Source: Acidobacteriota bacterium
GTDB taxonomy: Bacteria > Acidobacteriota > Blastocatellia > Pyrinomonadales > Pyrinomonadaceae
Length of the DNA stretch: 64,000 nucleotides
Assembly: GCA_025463135.1 (NCBI GenBank)
Contig: JAOAPY010000015.1
Span: forward strand, 124,001-188,000
Direction of reading: 5' to 3'
Below the pieces are notes generated by a model. That model had not been told where the DNA came from. It worked only from the letters and a program-made list of their open reading frames with translations, and ran no database searches. Shown here piece by piece: positions 54,236-62,236 of the stretch (position 1 is the stretch's first letter; every line of letters begins with the position of its first letter). Position numbers and translations under genes: made by a program.

Positions 54236-54306
54236 ACTCCGAGTTCGTCCGACTTCCTACTCGCCGAGGTTAAGGGTGTCGGGTGCAACGGACGAGAACA
54301 TTTACT

Positions 54307-54341
54307 AAGAGCGCGTTGTCACTGACAGCGCGCTCTTTCCT
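54307..54341. terminator. Hairpin between the HD-GYP gene and the pdh operon
   Basis: AAGAGCGCG and CGCGCTCTT are perfect inverted arms, with a further inner GTC/GAC pairing, giving a nine- to twelve-pair stem about 70 bases after the stop codon. It is followed by TCCTT rather than a pure T-run, so termination is probable but not certain. Confidence 0.5.
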
Positions 54342-54358
54342 TGCAGATTTCCGCACTT

Positions 54359-54388
54359 TTGCGCCGCGTTGCGCATCTCGCGTATAAT
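54359..54388 (+). promoter_or_regulatory. Probable promoter of the pdh operon
   Basis: A perfect TATAAT at 54383-54388, 18 bases after TTGCGC (54359-54364). It lies just after the hairpin and ~110 bases before pdhA. Confidence 0.5.
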
Positions 54389-54500
54389 CCCGCGGATCGC
54401 GGCACCTATCTTAATTAAAACTTGGACCATCAACTGGGTCCGCCAAAAGGGACCCGGCAAAAACAAGAAACGTAAATAGATCGTTCGCGCATATTTTGAG

Positions 54501-55625
54501 ATGAGCAGGCAAACACCGAATTCCGCGTCGAGTTCCGAAGCAAAAGGTCGCGCAGCTGCGGCCGTAATCGAAGCAGAGCCGCCAGCTTCTGAAGCCTCTG
54601 TGGAAGCCAGAAAGGCCGAGCAAAAGGCCCGCATCAAGGGACTGGACCGCGAAACACTGATCGAACTTTATTATCAAATGTTGCTCGTGCGACGCTTCGA
54701 GGAAAAATCCGCCGAGTCGTACAGCATGGGCAAGATTGGCGGCTTCTGCCATCTCTACATTGGACAGGAAGCTGTGGCCATCGGGGCGATTTCGGTAATT
54801 CGCCGCGACGACTATGTGCTGACGAGCTATCGTGAGCACGCACATGCGTTGGCCAAGGGGATGACTGCGGACAGTGTCATGGCCGAGCTTTACGGCAAGG
54901 CTACTGGTTGTTCAAAAGGCAAGGGCGGCTCGATGCACATGTTCGACAAACGCGTGGGCTTCCTTGGTGGGCATGCAATCGTAGGAGGCCAGATTCCCCT
55001 CGCGACCGGGGTAGCGTTTGCAAGCAAATACCAGGGGACGGATCAGGTTACGCTTTGTTTCTTTGGTGAGGCTGCTGTGAATCAGGGCGCCTTTCATGAA
55101 TCCCTGAACATGGCCCAGCTATGGAAGCTCCCCTGCATTTACATCTGCGAAAACAATCAGTATGGGATGGGTACGTCGCTGGAACGAGCGATGTCGCTGA
55201 AAGACATATCCTTGAAAGCACGCGCCTATGAACTTGCGGGCGAAATAGTCGACGGCATGGACGTACTCGCGGTACGTGAGGCGACTGAGCGAGCAGTAGC
55301 GCGCGCTCGCAAGGAATCGCTGCCAACCCTGCTCGAAGTGCGAACCTATCGCTTCATGGGTCATTCAATGTCGGACCCCGGCAACTATCGCACGCGTGCC
55401 GAAATTGAGCATCACCAGGAACGCGACCCGCTGAAACTATTTTTTGCCACTCTGGTAGAGACGGAAACGGCTTCTGAAAAGGAGCTGGCAGATTTGGATA
55501 AACGAGTGCGCGAAGAAGTGGCCCAGTCCGTGCGATTTGCCGACGAGAGTCCCGAGCCGGATCCCGCTGAACTCTACACCGACATTTATGCCAATCCCCT
55601 TGTCTCCAGTGAGGCAGTCTATTAA
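54501..55625 (+). CDS. pdhA: Pyruvate dehydrogenase E1 component, alpha subunit
   Basis: A 374-residue subunit of the alpha2-beta2 type E1, which decarboxylates pyruvate with thiamine diphosphate. Family marks are LIELYYQMLLVRRFEEK, GGFCHLYIGQEAVAIGA, SKGKGGSMHMFDK, GGHAIVGGQIPLATGVAFA and WKLPCIYICENNQYGMGT. The metal/TPP motif normally written GDGAxNQG reads GEAAVNQG here, a conservative Asp to Glu change at the metal ligand plus Gly to Ala. The first ~45 residues are an Ala/Glu-rich extension. Followed by pdhB after 25 bases. Confidence 0.94.
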   Translation: MSRQTPNSASSSEAKGRAAAAVIEAEPPASEASVEARKAEQKARIKGLDRETLIELYYQMLLVRRFEEKSAESYSMGKIGGFCHLYIGQEAVAIGAISVIRRDDYVLTSYREHAHALAKGMTADSVMAELYGKATGCSKGKGGSMHMFDKRVGFLGGHAIVGGQIPLATGVAFASKYQGTDQVTLCFFGEAAVNQGAFHESLNMAQLWKLPCIYICENNQYGMGTSLERAMSLKDISLKARAYELAGEIVDGMDVLAVREATERAVARARKESLPTLLEVRTYRFMGHSMSDPGNYRTRAEIEHHQERDPLKLFFATLVETETASEKELADLDKRVREEVAQSVRFADESPEPDPAELYTDIYANPLVSSEAVY

Positions 55626-55650
55626 TAGAGCAATCAAAGGAACCGTTTAG

Positions 55651-56631
55651 ATGGCCGTAATAACCATACGCGAAGCGTTGAATCAGGCTCTGCGCGAAGA
55701 ACTACAGCGCGACAAGAATGTTTTTCTGATGGGCGAGGAAGTTGCAGCTTATCAAGGAGCCTATAAAGTAACGAAGGGTCTGCTTGAAGAATTCGGACCC
55801 AAACGCGTTATCGATACGCCCATCACTGAACTGGGCTTTGCCGGTCTGGGCGTGGGGGCCGCGATGGTTGGATTGCGACCGATTGTTGAATTCATGACCT
55901 GGAATTTCTCGATTCTGGCTACCGATCAGATCATCAATTCAGCAGCTAAGATGCTTTACATGTCGGGCGGACAATTCAAGATTCCCATGGTCTTTCGTGG
56001 TCCAGGTGGTTCCGCCTTTCAGGTTTCATCACAACACTCTCAGGCATTGGAATCGTGGTACGCATATTTTCCGGGCTTGAAAGTCGTGATGCCGTCTACT
56101 CCCGCTGACGCCAAGGGGCTTTTGAAATCCGCAATTCGCGATGACGACCCGGTGATCTTCATTGAGCAGGAGCGTATGTACGGTCAAAAGGGCGAAGTGC
56201 CGGACGATGAGGACTTTCTGATTCCGCTGGGTGTTGCGGATGTAAAGCGCGCCGGCACTGATGCCACGATTGTCGCTCGTTCGTTGATGGTACCCCTGGC
56301 CTTAAAGGCCGCGGAGGAGTTGGAAAAGCAGGGCGTCTCTTGTGAAGTGATCGACCCGCGAACCATTCGACCGCTCGACATTGGAACCATCATCAAGTCC
56401 GTCAAAAAAACAAATCGCGTGGTCGTGGCGGAAGAATCGCACCCGTTTTGTGGCGTGGCTGGGGAAATCAGCGCGGAAATTAACGAACGGGCTTTTGATT
56501 ATCTGGACGCTCCGGTGCGCAGAGTCTCCGGCGCTGATGTGCCCATGCCCTACGCGAAGAATTTGGAAAACCTGGCGATTCCCGGCGTCGAACAGATCAT
56601 AGCCGCAGTTCGCGAAGTTGCTTATTTGTAA
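55651..56631 (+). CDS. pdhB: Pyruvate dehydrogenase E1 component, beta subunit
   Basis: A 326-residue E1 beta subunit. It has ITIREALNQALREELQRDKN at the start, the TPP-contact segment VFLMGEEVAAYQGAYKVTKG, DTPITELGFAGLGVGAAMVG, and the transketolase C-domain VIDPRTIRPLDIGTI and VVVAEESHPFCGVAGEI. It pairs with the alpha subunit upstream. The ribosome-binding site AAAGGA lies about eight bases before the ATG. The 112-base gap to pdhC contains repeats but no terminator. Confidence 0.96.
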   Translation: MAVITIREALNQALREELQRDKNVFLMGEEVAAYQGAYKVTKGLLEEFGPKRVIDTPITELGFAGLGVGAAMVGLRPIVEFMTWNFSILATDQIINSAAKMLYMSGGQFKIPMVFRGPGGSAFQVSSQHSQALESWYAYFPGLKVVMPSTPADAKGLLKSAIRDDDPVIFIEQERMYGQKGEVPDDEDFLIPLGVADVKRAGTDATIVARSLMVPLALKAAEELEKQGVSCEVIDPRTIRPLDIGTIIKSVKKTNRVVVAEESHPFCGVAGEISAEINERAFDYLDAPVRRVSGADVPMPYAKNLENLAIPGVEQIIAAVREVAYL

Positions 56632-56720
56632 GTCCGACAAACTTCGGTTTGTCGTCGACTGTACTACAGACTGCCAGCCTGTAGCGGACCGCGGGGCACA
56701 GAATGAAGTCTGTGCTACCC
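56632..56720. repeat. Single tccgacaaacttcggtttgtcg unit and palindromes between pdhB and pdhC
   Basis: The unit at 56632-56655 is a one-arm copy of the family seen paired at 19001, 33651 and 45933. It is followed by tactacagactgccagcctgtag and cacagaatgaagtctgtg, each palindromic. The cluster lies inside an operon, so it can form hairpins in the pdh message. Confidence 0.7.
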
Positions 56721-56742
56721 AGACATTGAAGGTGCATACGGA

Positions 56743-58089
56743 ATGGCTACTGAAGTAATGATGCCCAAACTCTCTCCAACTATGGACGAGGGGCAGATCT
56801 CGCGATGGCTGAAGAAAGAGGGCGATCGCGTTTCCATGGGCGAGCCTTTAGCTGAAATTGATACCGATAAAGCCACCATGGAGATGCAGGCGCTCACCGA
56901 TGGAGTGCTGCGCAAGATTCTCATTAAGGAAGGTGAATCGGCGCCACTGGGCCAACTGATCGCCATCATCGGCGAACCCGATGAAGACATTTCCTCATTG
57001 GAGAGCAAAGCCCAGGCTCCCTCGCCGGCTAAGACTGAAGCAATAGCCGCTCCTGAGGCGACACCCGCTCCTGAAGCAACAAAAGAAGAGACCGCCTCAG
57101 CGCCGCCGGCAACCGCAACCGCTGCCTCAGCTCCCGCGGCAAACCAACCGGAGGGAAATGGCAGGCAGGGCGAGGTTACCGAGTCCTCTACCTCCGGAAG
57201 ACTCATCGTCTCTCCTCTGGCGGCACGGATGGCTGCCGAAGCCGGGATCGACCTTCGCTCGCTAAGCGGCACGGGGCCGGGTGGAAGAATTATCAAGCGC
57301 GACGTTGAAGCGGCCATGAGCGAAAAGGGATCCACTGCTACGGCCGCCCCTGAGTCAAAACTGAGAGCGGTGCAGCCACTGCAAGCTGCAGCGGTCAGTG
57401 GCGCTTCGGCATTTCGTGATGAACCGTTGAGCGTAATCCGTAAGACGATTGCGAACCGCCTGATAACTTCGCTGGGTCCGGTGCCGCACTTCTTCCTCAC
57501 CACTGAGATTGAGATGGACCGTGCTGTCGAGATGCGATTAAGCATTAAGGCCCTCGATCCGGATCTCAAGATCAGCATCAACGATATTATTATCAAAGTT
57601 GCGGCTGCGGCGTTGCTGCAGCATCCGCAGGTGAACGCGTCGTTTCAAGCGAAGGCCGTGCGCTTTTATGAACATGCCGACATCGGCGTAGCAGTGGCCA
57701 TCGAGGACGGTTTGATTACCCCAGTGGTGCGTTCCGCGGATCAAAAATCGCTGAGTGCGATTGCCGGCGAGGTCCGCGATCTTGCCGAGCGTGCGCGCGC
57801 GCGCAAGCTGCTGCCGGATGAGTACACCGGCGCATCCTTTTCCATAAGTAACCTGGGGATGTTTGGGATAGATGAATTTACAGCCATCATCAATCCTCCG
57901 GAGGGAGCCATCCTGGCGGTCGGCGCCGTCACCGCAAAGCCGGTTGTTCGAGAAGATCAAGTCGTGGTGCGACAGATCATGCGCGTCACTATGTCGTGCG
58001 ACCATCGCATCATCGACGGCGCCACGGGCGCGAAGTTTCTCCAGACTTTCAAAAAGATCCTGGAAAACCCTCTCTATCTGGTCGTGTAG
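56743..58089 (+). CDS. pdhC: Pyruvate dehydrogenase E2, dihydrolipoamide acetyltransferase
   Basis: A 448-residue E2. The lipoyl domain is residues 3-78 with the lipoylated lysine in EIDTDKATMEMQ. An Ala/Pro/Glu-rich linker follows at ~85-150. The E1/E3-binding domain is at ~160-195 (VSPLAARMAAEAGIDLRSLS, GPGGRIIKRDVE). The catalytic domain runs from ~225 with the acetyltransferase His and Asp in SCDHRIIDGATGAKFL. It transfers the acetyl group to CoA. E3 (dihydrolipoamide dehydrogenase) is not in the window. The ribosome-binding site is GAAGGTG. Confidence 0.96.
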   Translation: MATEVMMPKLSPTMDEGQISRWLKKEGDRVSMGEPLAEIDTDKATMEMQALTDGVLRKILIKEGESAPLGQLIAIIGEPDEDISSLESKAQAPSPAKTEAIAAPEATPAPEATKEETASAPPATATAASAPAANQPEGNGRQGEVTESSTSGRLIVSPLAARMAAEAGIDLRSLSGTGPGGRIIKRDVEAAMSEKGSTATAAPESKLRAVQPLQAAAVSGASAFRDEPLSVIRKTIANRLITSLGPVPHFFLTTEIEMDRAVEMRLSIKALDPDLKISINDIIIKVAAAALLQHPQVNASFQAKAVRFYEHADIGVAVAIEDGLITPVVRSADQKSLSAIAGEVRDLAERARARKLLPDEYTGASFSISNLGMFGIDEFTAIINPPEGAILAVGAVTAKPVVREDQVVVRQIMRVTMSCDHRIIDGATGAKFLQTFKKILENPLYLVV

Positions 58090-58114
58090 TTTGTAAACGC
58101 AAACTTGGAGTTCC

Positions 58115-58143
58115 AAAGGATCGGGTATACCGGTCCTTTTTTC
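58115..58143 (+). terminator. Rho-independent terminator of the pdh operon
   Basis: AAAGGA-T-CGG-GTATA-CCG-G-TCCTTT followed by further Ts: a stem of nine pairs with one mismatch, 25 bases after the pdhC stop. It closes the pdhA-pdhB-pdhC unit before the transporter gene. Confidence 0.75.
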
Positions 58144-58160
58144 TTAGGCGCACCTGAATA

Positions 58161-59108
58161 ATGTTTTCTCCGACTAAAGCTCGTGAACATCGAGTGTCCC
58201 CGCATCTGGCTTTGATTGCGGTGCAGCTCATGTTCGGGACCTGGCCCATCGTGGCCAAGGTGGTGTTGCGAGCTATCTCGAGTACCGGTTTGGTTGCTAT
58301 TCGAGTTGGCGGCGCGGCCATCGCATTAAGCTTACTGCAACGAAGGCTGGGCCAACTCAGACAGCTGCCCAGGCGAGATATCCTATGGCTTGTCCTGGTC
58401 AGTTTTCTTGGCGTCGTGTGGAACCAACTTCTTTACGTCAAGGGACTTTCTTTAACTACCGCGATCAACGCCACGCTGTTGTGCACCACCATTCCCGTCT
58501 GCACACTTGTGATAAGCATATTACTGGGCCATGACCGGCTCTCTGTGCGGCGTATGCTTGGGGTCGCCCTCGCGGCCGGCGGCGTCATTTTCCTGGTTGA
58601 TCCCTTCCGCGCCGATTTCTCCGGCCAGACGATGCTTGGCAATTTGCTGATCGTCGCCAACTCGCTATTCTACGGTGCTTACATAGCCCTTTCCAAAGAT
58701 CTATTTAAACGTTACGGCGCCCTTAACGTTATCACCTGGATCTTTGTCATCGGGAGCGTTTTTACGGTGCCGCTTGGTCTCTTCGAACTGCCCTCAGCTC
58801 AAATGTCCGTTGTCAGCCCGTTAATTGTGGGAGCAGTGATTTACACCATCCTCGTGCCTACGGTTGCTGCCTACTACTTAAACGCCTGGGCGCTGGCGCG
58901 GGTGGCGCCGAGTACGGTGGCGACTTACATTTATTTGCAGCCACTGATTGCTTTCAGCCTCGCACCGCTGGTCCTGGGCGAGCATTGGCATGCCCGCACC
59001 CTGATTGCCTGCGTCCTCATTTTCGCGGGCGTGGCGATTGTAACCAGGCGGGGACGCAGTCAGGCTGTTCGTGAAGTGGTCGAGAGGCCGGACGCCCTCG
59101 CGCATTAA
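58161..59108 (+). CDS. EamA/DMT-family transporter
   Basis: A 315-residue membrane protein with about ten membrane segments arranged as two EamA repeats (residues ~12-145 and ~160-295), typical of drug/metabolite exporters. Recognisable parts are ILWLVLVSFLGVVWNQLLYV, NATLLCTTIPVCTLVIS and VAPSTVATYIYLQPLIAF. The exported substrate, often an amino acid or metabolite, cannot be told. It lies after the pdh terminator and is convergent with the M14 peptidase. Confidence 0.92.
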   Translation: MFSPTKAREHRVSPHLALIAVQLMFGTWPIVAKVVLRAISSTGLVAIRVGGAAIALSLLQRRLGQLRQLPRRDILWLVLVSFLGVVWNQLLYVKGLSLTTAINATLLCTTIPVCTLVISILLGHDRLSVRRMLGVALAAGGVIFLVDPFRADFSGQTMLGNLLIVANSLFYGAYIALSKDLFKRYGALNVITWIFVIGSVFTVPLGLFELPSAQMSVVSPLIVGAVIYTILVPTVAAYYLNAWALARVAPSTVATYIYLQPLIAFSLAPLVLGEHWHARTLIACVLIFAGVAIVTRRGRSQAVREVVERPDALAH

Positions 59109-59135
59109 CTCTGCTGCCGGATCTTTCAGCGGCAA

Positions 59136-60881
59136 TTAGCGCAGCGGGATGTTTTGCTCCCGCGTAATTCGTCCCACGGGATATAGATTCAATTCCGGAT
59201 CCCAATAGGGCGAGCGCATGTAGAAAAACTGCAAGCGCTGATGCAGGCTGGCGGCGAACTCGGGATCGTTTTCAAGTCTATTCTCAAATTCAAGGCGTAG
59301 GTCCGGATCCTGGGCCATCATTTCTCGCGCCAGCTTTTCGGAAACATAATCTTCCGAATACTCCTTCTGTTCAAAAACCGCATTGAAGAATCCCCAGGAT
59401 ACAAAAGAGTCTGGGGCGTGAGGCTCAAGCAGCTGCATTGCCAACGGCCCTGACGCCTGGGCCAGTGGGACAACAACGGAACCAGCCGGAAATGTTCGGC
59501 GCTCGCTTACCGGCACGGCCTTGAACGATGGCATGGTCCGGCCTTCAAAAGAGGACGAGGGCAGTGTGATATCCGTGAACCGATAGCTCTCGACCTCGAG
59601 AGTAGCCGGCGCCGCGGTGTGCTGCAAACTAAGACCGTGAGCTTTTAGTACTGCGATAACATCTTTCCATTGTGGCGGCACGATGTAGAAAAGCGGGGGC
59701 GTAACTGAAATCCGGGGCTTGAAATCGTTGTAGAGAGGCACCGTCAGATCGAGCGGCTCTGTTCCGAAGACTACGCGCAATGCACCTGACACCGCGCTTT
59801 GCTCGGTAAAATATTCTACAGCTTTGAGTTCGTAAGGTACTGCCTGGTCCGTTAATTCGAATGTGAGCGGATACTCTCGCGTGGGGTCATAGGTTTGACC
59901 TTTCGCCGCCGCCTCTTCGTCGGCGAGCCGTCCGGCGGCCAATAGACTCTCAGGATCGCGGTTGGCTTCTTCCAGGGCATAACGCAACAGATCGTAGGTG
60001 CCGCGCACTCGCGGCTCGTATTCTTTCAGCATGTGGGTCTCAATCAGAATTCCCGGCCGATTTCTCAAAGGTGCATAACCGGTTGAGAAACGTGGACTGC
60101 CGCTGAAGTCAACTATGCCTTTAGTCAGATCGCGATTGTCTTTGAACTCGAGATACCACGAGACGATGTTGCCTTCAGCTTCCATCTGCGGTGGAACGCG
60201 TTTATCAAACACATCGCGTTCCCAAGCCAACACGCTCGCTGGGACTCCGTCATGATGTTCGTGGTGCCAGGTAATGTTATAGCGATAGTCCGCGCCGTCA
60301 GTGACGTGGCAATCAATAAACAAATCAGGCCGCCAATGGTTCCACAGATCCAGCCAGGCGCGCGTCTCCGGCGCGTCAGCCTTCATGTAATCACGGTTCA
60401 AATTCAAATAGGCGGTAGTTGTGCGCCACCCCATCTCTGCCGGGCCATTCTGGTTGATGCGGTTGTAGGGACCAAATCTCTCATGGCCGTCGGCGTTGTA
60501 AATTGGCATGAACAGGACCACTACGCGCTGCAATAAATGAGCATGGCTGCCGGTGATTGCAATGTCGCGCAGCAGCGCCAAGCCCGCGTCCTTACCGTCG
60601 GGTTCCCCGGCATGAATACAGGCCTGAATCAGGATGATCGGTTTGCCGGCATTTCGGGCCGTTTCAGGAGTGAAAGTGTCGTCCGCCGCCGCAATCAGCA
60701 AGGGCAGTTCGCGACCCTCCCCGCTTTGGCCAAAGCTCATGAAGCGAAGCATCGTAGAAGCCGCGGCAAGTCGTTCGCAGTAGGCAACGGTTTCCGCGTA
60801 GCGCGGCGTTTCGCGATAGTCGGTCTGTTCTGCGCGAGTGAGCCACTCGGCCGGGATTGAACTGATTGGGCTTTTAGACAT
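59136..60881 (-). CDS. M14-family zinc carboxypeptidase-like protein
   Basis: A 581-residue protein without a clear signal peptide. The zinc-binding motif HxxE is in QACIHAGEPDGKDAGLALLR near residue 92, and the third ligand His is in LFIDCHVTDGADY near 193. The M14 substrate-binding region lies between (YLNLNRDYMKADAPETRAW). The C-terminal ~270 residues have no named domain. Several such M14 proteins in soil bacteria are predicted secreted, but no signal is visible here. Substrate unknown. Confidence 0.9.
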   Translation of the reverse strand: MSKSPISSIPAEWLTRAEQTDYRETPRYAETVAYCERLAAASTMLRFMSFGQSGEGRELPLLIAAADDTFTPETARNAGKPIILIQACIHAGEPDGKDAGLALLRDIAITGSHAHLLQRVVVLFMPIYNADGHERFGPYNRINQNGPAEMGWRTTTAYLNLNRDYMKADAPETRAWLDLWNHWRPDLFIDCHVTDGADYRYNITWHHEHHDGVPASVLAWERDVFDKRVPPQMEAEGNIVSWYLEFKDNRDLTKGIVDFSGSPRFSTGYAPLRNRPGILIETHMLKEYEPRVRGTYDLLRYALEEANRDPESLLAAGRLADEEAAAKGQTYDPTREYPLTFELTDQAVPYELKAVEYFTEQSAVSGALRVVFGTEPLDLTVPLYNDFKPRISVTPPLFYIVPPQWKDVIAVLKAHGLSLQHTAAPATLEVESYRFTDITLPSSSFEGRTMPSFKAVPVSERRTFPAGSVVVPLAQASGPLAMQLLEPHAPDSFVSWGFFNAVFEQKEYSEDYVSEKLAREMMAQDPDLRLEFENRLENDPEFAASLHQRLQFFYMRSPYWDPELNLYPVGRITREQNIPLR

Positions 60882-60949
60882 GGCGTTCTTTTGGACAGGT
60901 CAAGAGGGATGTTACTAAAGAGGCGCTTGAGCGATCTTAAATTTCAGAT

Positions 60950-61123
60950 CTAAAGATCTCGCAATACTGTCTGGCACGTTCGGCAGTTGGTTCGTCGCTT
61001 GGCATTAAGAGTGCCGCAGCCCGCACATCGGATATACATCGCCCGCGCAAACACATTCGTAATTATCGCGCTCAGACCAAGTATGGCTACCAGCACCGCA
61101 ACGTTCAATAGGACGTTTTTCAT
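60950..61123 (-). CDS. Small membrane-anchored zinc-ribbon protein
   Basis: A 57-residue protein: one N-terminal membrane segment (VLLNVAVLVAILGLSAIITN) followed by a four-cysteine zinc ribbon, CAGC...CRTC, in residues 33-50. The ATG follows GAAGCGGA. It is 31 bases downstream of the zinc-ribbon gene on the same strand and probably cotranscribed with it. The function is unknown. Confidence 0.65.
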   Translation of the reverse strand: MKNVLLNVAVLVAILGLSAIITNVFARAMYIRCAGCGTLNAKRRTNCRTCQTVLRDL

Positions 61124-61153
61124 TCCGCTTCACCGTGCCGCGCTCTCTCTATC

Positions 61154-61561
61154 TTAAGCGGTGTGCCGCGGCATTGTTTTGCGGCGGCCCAGAAATCTCT
61201 TGTTACAGTCGTCACAGCGGTACGGATAAATTCCCAGCAGCGAAGCCGCGTTTTCGATCATTCCCCGGCGATGGGACCGATGAGTACCTGCACCATGACA
61301 CTTCGGGCAGTGCTTGGCTTCAGGCCGTTCACGCGTAGTATTTGCGGGTTCAGTCGCTGCCACAACCTCGCTCTTGCTTCTCTCCGGTTTCTTCTTATGA
61401 CGTCCTGAGCGCGGGAGTGTTCCGGGTATTACAAACCCGCGGAAGCGCAAATTACACCCGTCACACAGAAGTTCGCGAAAACTCAAGATGCTCATAATAA
61501 ACGGGACCGGGGCATACCCTCGACGGATACGTGAGCTTCCACATTTTGGGCAATGCTTCAT
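61154..61561 (-). CDS. Protein with two zinc-ribbon modules
   Basis: A 135-residue protein built as two copies of one module: KHCPKCGSSRIRRG ... LLCDGCNLRFRGF in residues 2-44 and KHCPKCHGAGTHRS ... YRCDDCNKRFLGR in 83-127, joined by a basic linker. Each has two CxxC pairs, so two zinc ions are expected. The segments between the pairs are hydrophobic (PVPFIMSILSFREL, MIENAASLLGIYPY). Such proteins occur in Acidobacteriota with no known role. Confidence 0.8.
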   Translation of the reverse strand: MKHCPKCGSSRIRRGYAPVPFIMSILSFRELLCDGCNLRFRGFVIPGTLPRSGRHKKKPERSKSEVVAATEPANTTRERPEAKHCPKCHGAGTHRSHRRGMIENAASLLGIYPYRCDDCNKRFLGRRKTMPRHTA

Positions 61562-61861
61562 TTATCAGTTCTGCTTTGGAGTGCGACGACTTGGGCACCC
61601 CGGCGCGGCTGCCCCGCCGGTCGTCGCTTCCCTCGCTGCGACATGTCGCAGTTGGTTGCAAAGGAGCCCATGCTTAACGTAACGCGCCGCGGACGAAAGC
61701 GGTGACAGGGGTGGTCCCCTGCTCGGCAGCCGCGCTGGCGTCCTTAAGTCACCGCACTGCAAACAGGCAATGGCCGTTCTAACATCCTGATTGAGGAATC
61801 AAGTGGGCCATGATAAAGTCGCTGTACGATCCGCAAGCACCCAGTTTAGGGGAAACGTAAC
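61562..61861. other. Divergent intergenic region with GC-rich repeats
   Basis: No convincing gene. Two related GC-rich units, gacttgggcaccccggcgcggctgc (61591-61615) and tggtcccctgctcggcagccgcgc (61713-61736), form an imperfect inverted pair. The ferredoxin ribosome-binding site AGGGGAA lies at 61849-61855. A 65-codon minus-strand frame through the repeats has a repeat-derived composition. Confidence 0.55.
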
Positions 61862-62236
61862 ATGTACGACGTCGTAGACAAACATTGGCCCATGTCGGAA
61901 GGCGACGGCAAAGCGACTCGGAAAAAGAGGCCGCGTATCCTTGCCATAACCACGGACTGCTGCACTGGCTGCGCCGGCTCGCCGGCCTGTATAGAGTATT
62001 GTCCCATCGAAGCCTGCATGTTCTGGATCCCTGACGAGGACCATCCTCCCTTTGGCCGGATCGAAGTCGATCCCTATCTTTGTATTGGCTGTCAGAAGTG
62101 TATCAGCAAAGGCCCGGATGGTGCTTTTCTCGACGGCTGTCCCTGGGACGCTATTGAAATGGTGCCGACCGACGATTGGGAATCAGTCCATGGCATTGTG
62201 CTTCCCGATGCTCCGCCGGCGCCTCCTACTGCGTGA
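61862..62236 (+). CDS. Ferredoxin with two 4Fe-4S clusters
   Basis: A 124-residue cytoplasmic protein. The first cluster ligands are in DCCTGCAGSPACIEYCPIEA near residue 38, the second in CIGCQKC with a later CPWDA near 78-100. The spacing CTGCAGSPACIEYC is wider than CxxCxxC, as in ferredoxins with an extra loop. The C-terminus is Pro/Ala-rich. The last 11 bases overlap the convergent HEAT/lipoyl-like gene. The redox partner is not evident. Confidence 0.9.
   Translation: MYDVVDKHWPMSEGDGKATRKKRPRILAITTDCCTGCAGSPACIEYCPIEACMFWIPDEDHPPFGRIEVDPYLCIGCQKCISKGPDGAFLDGCPWDAIEMVPTDDWESVHGIVLPDAPPAPPTA

Noticed and set aside
60971-60990. tggcacgttcggc as a sigma-54 type promoter
   Set aside because: It lies on the coding stretch of a minus-strand gene with no plus-strand gene downstream, and the -12 part is poor.
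61565-61762. Open frame of 65 codons between the zinc-ribbon and ferredoxin genes
   Set aside because: It is derived from a GC-rich repeat pair and has no ribosome-binding site.
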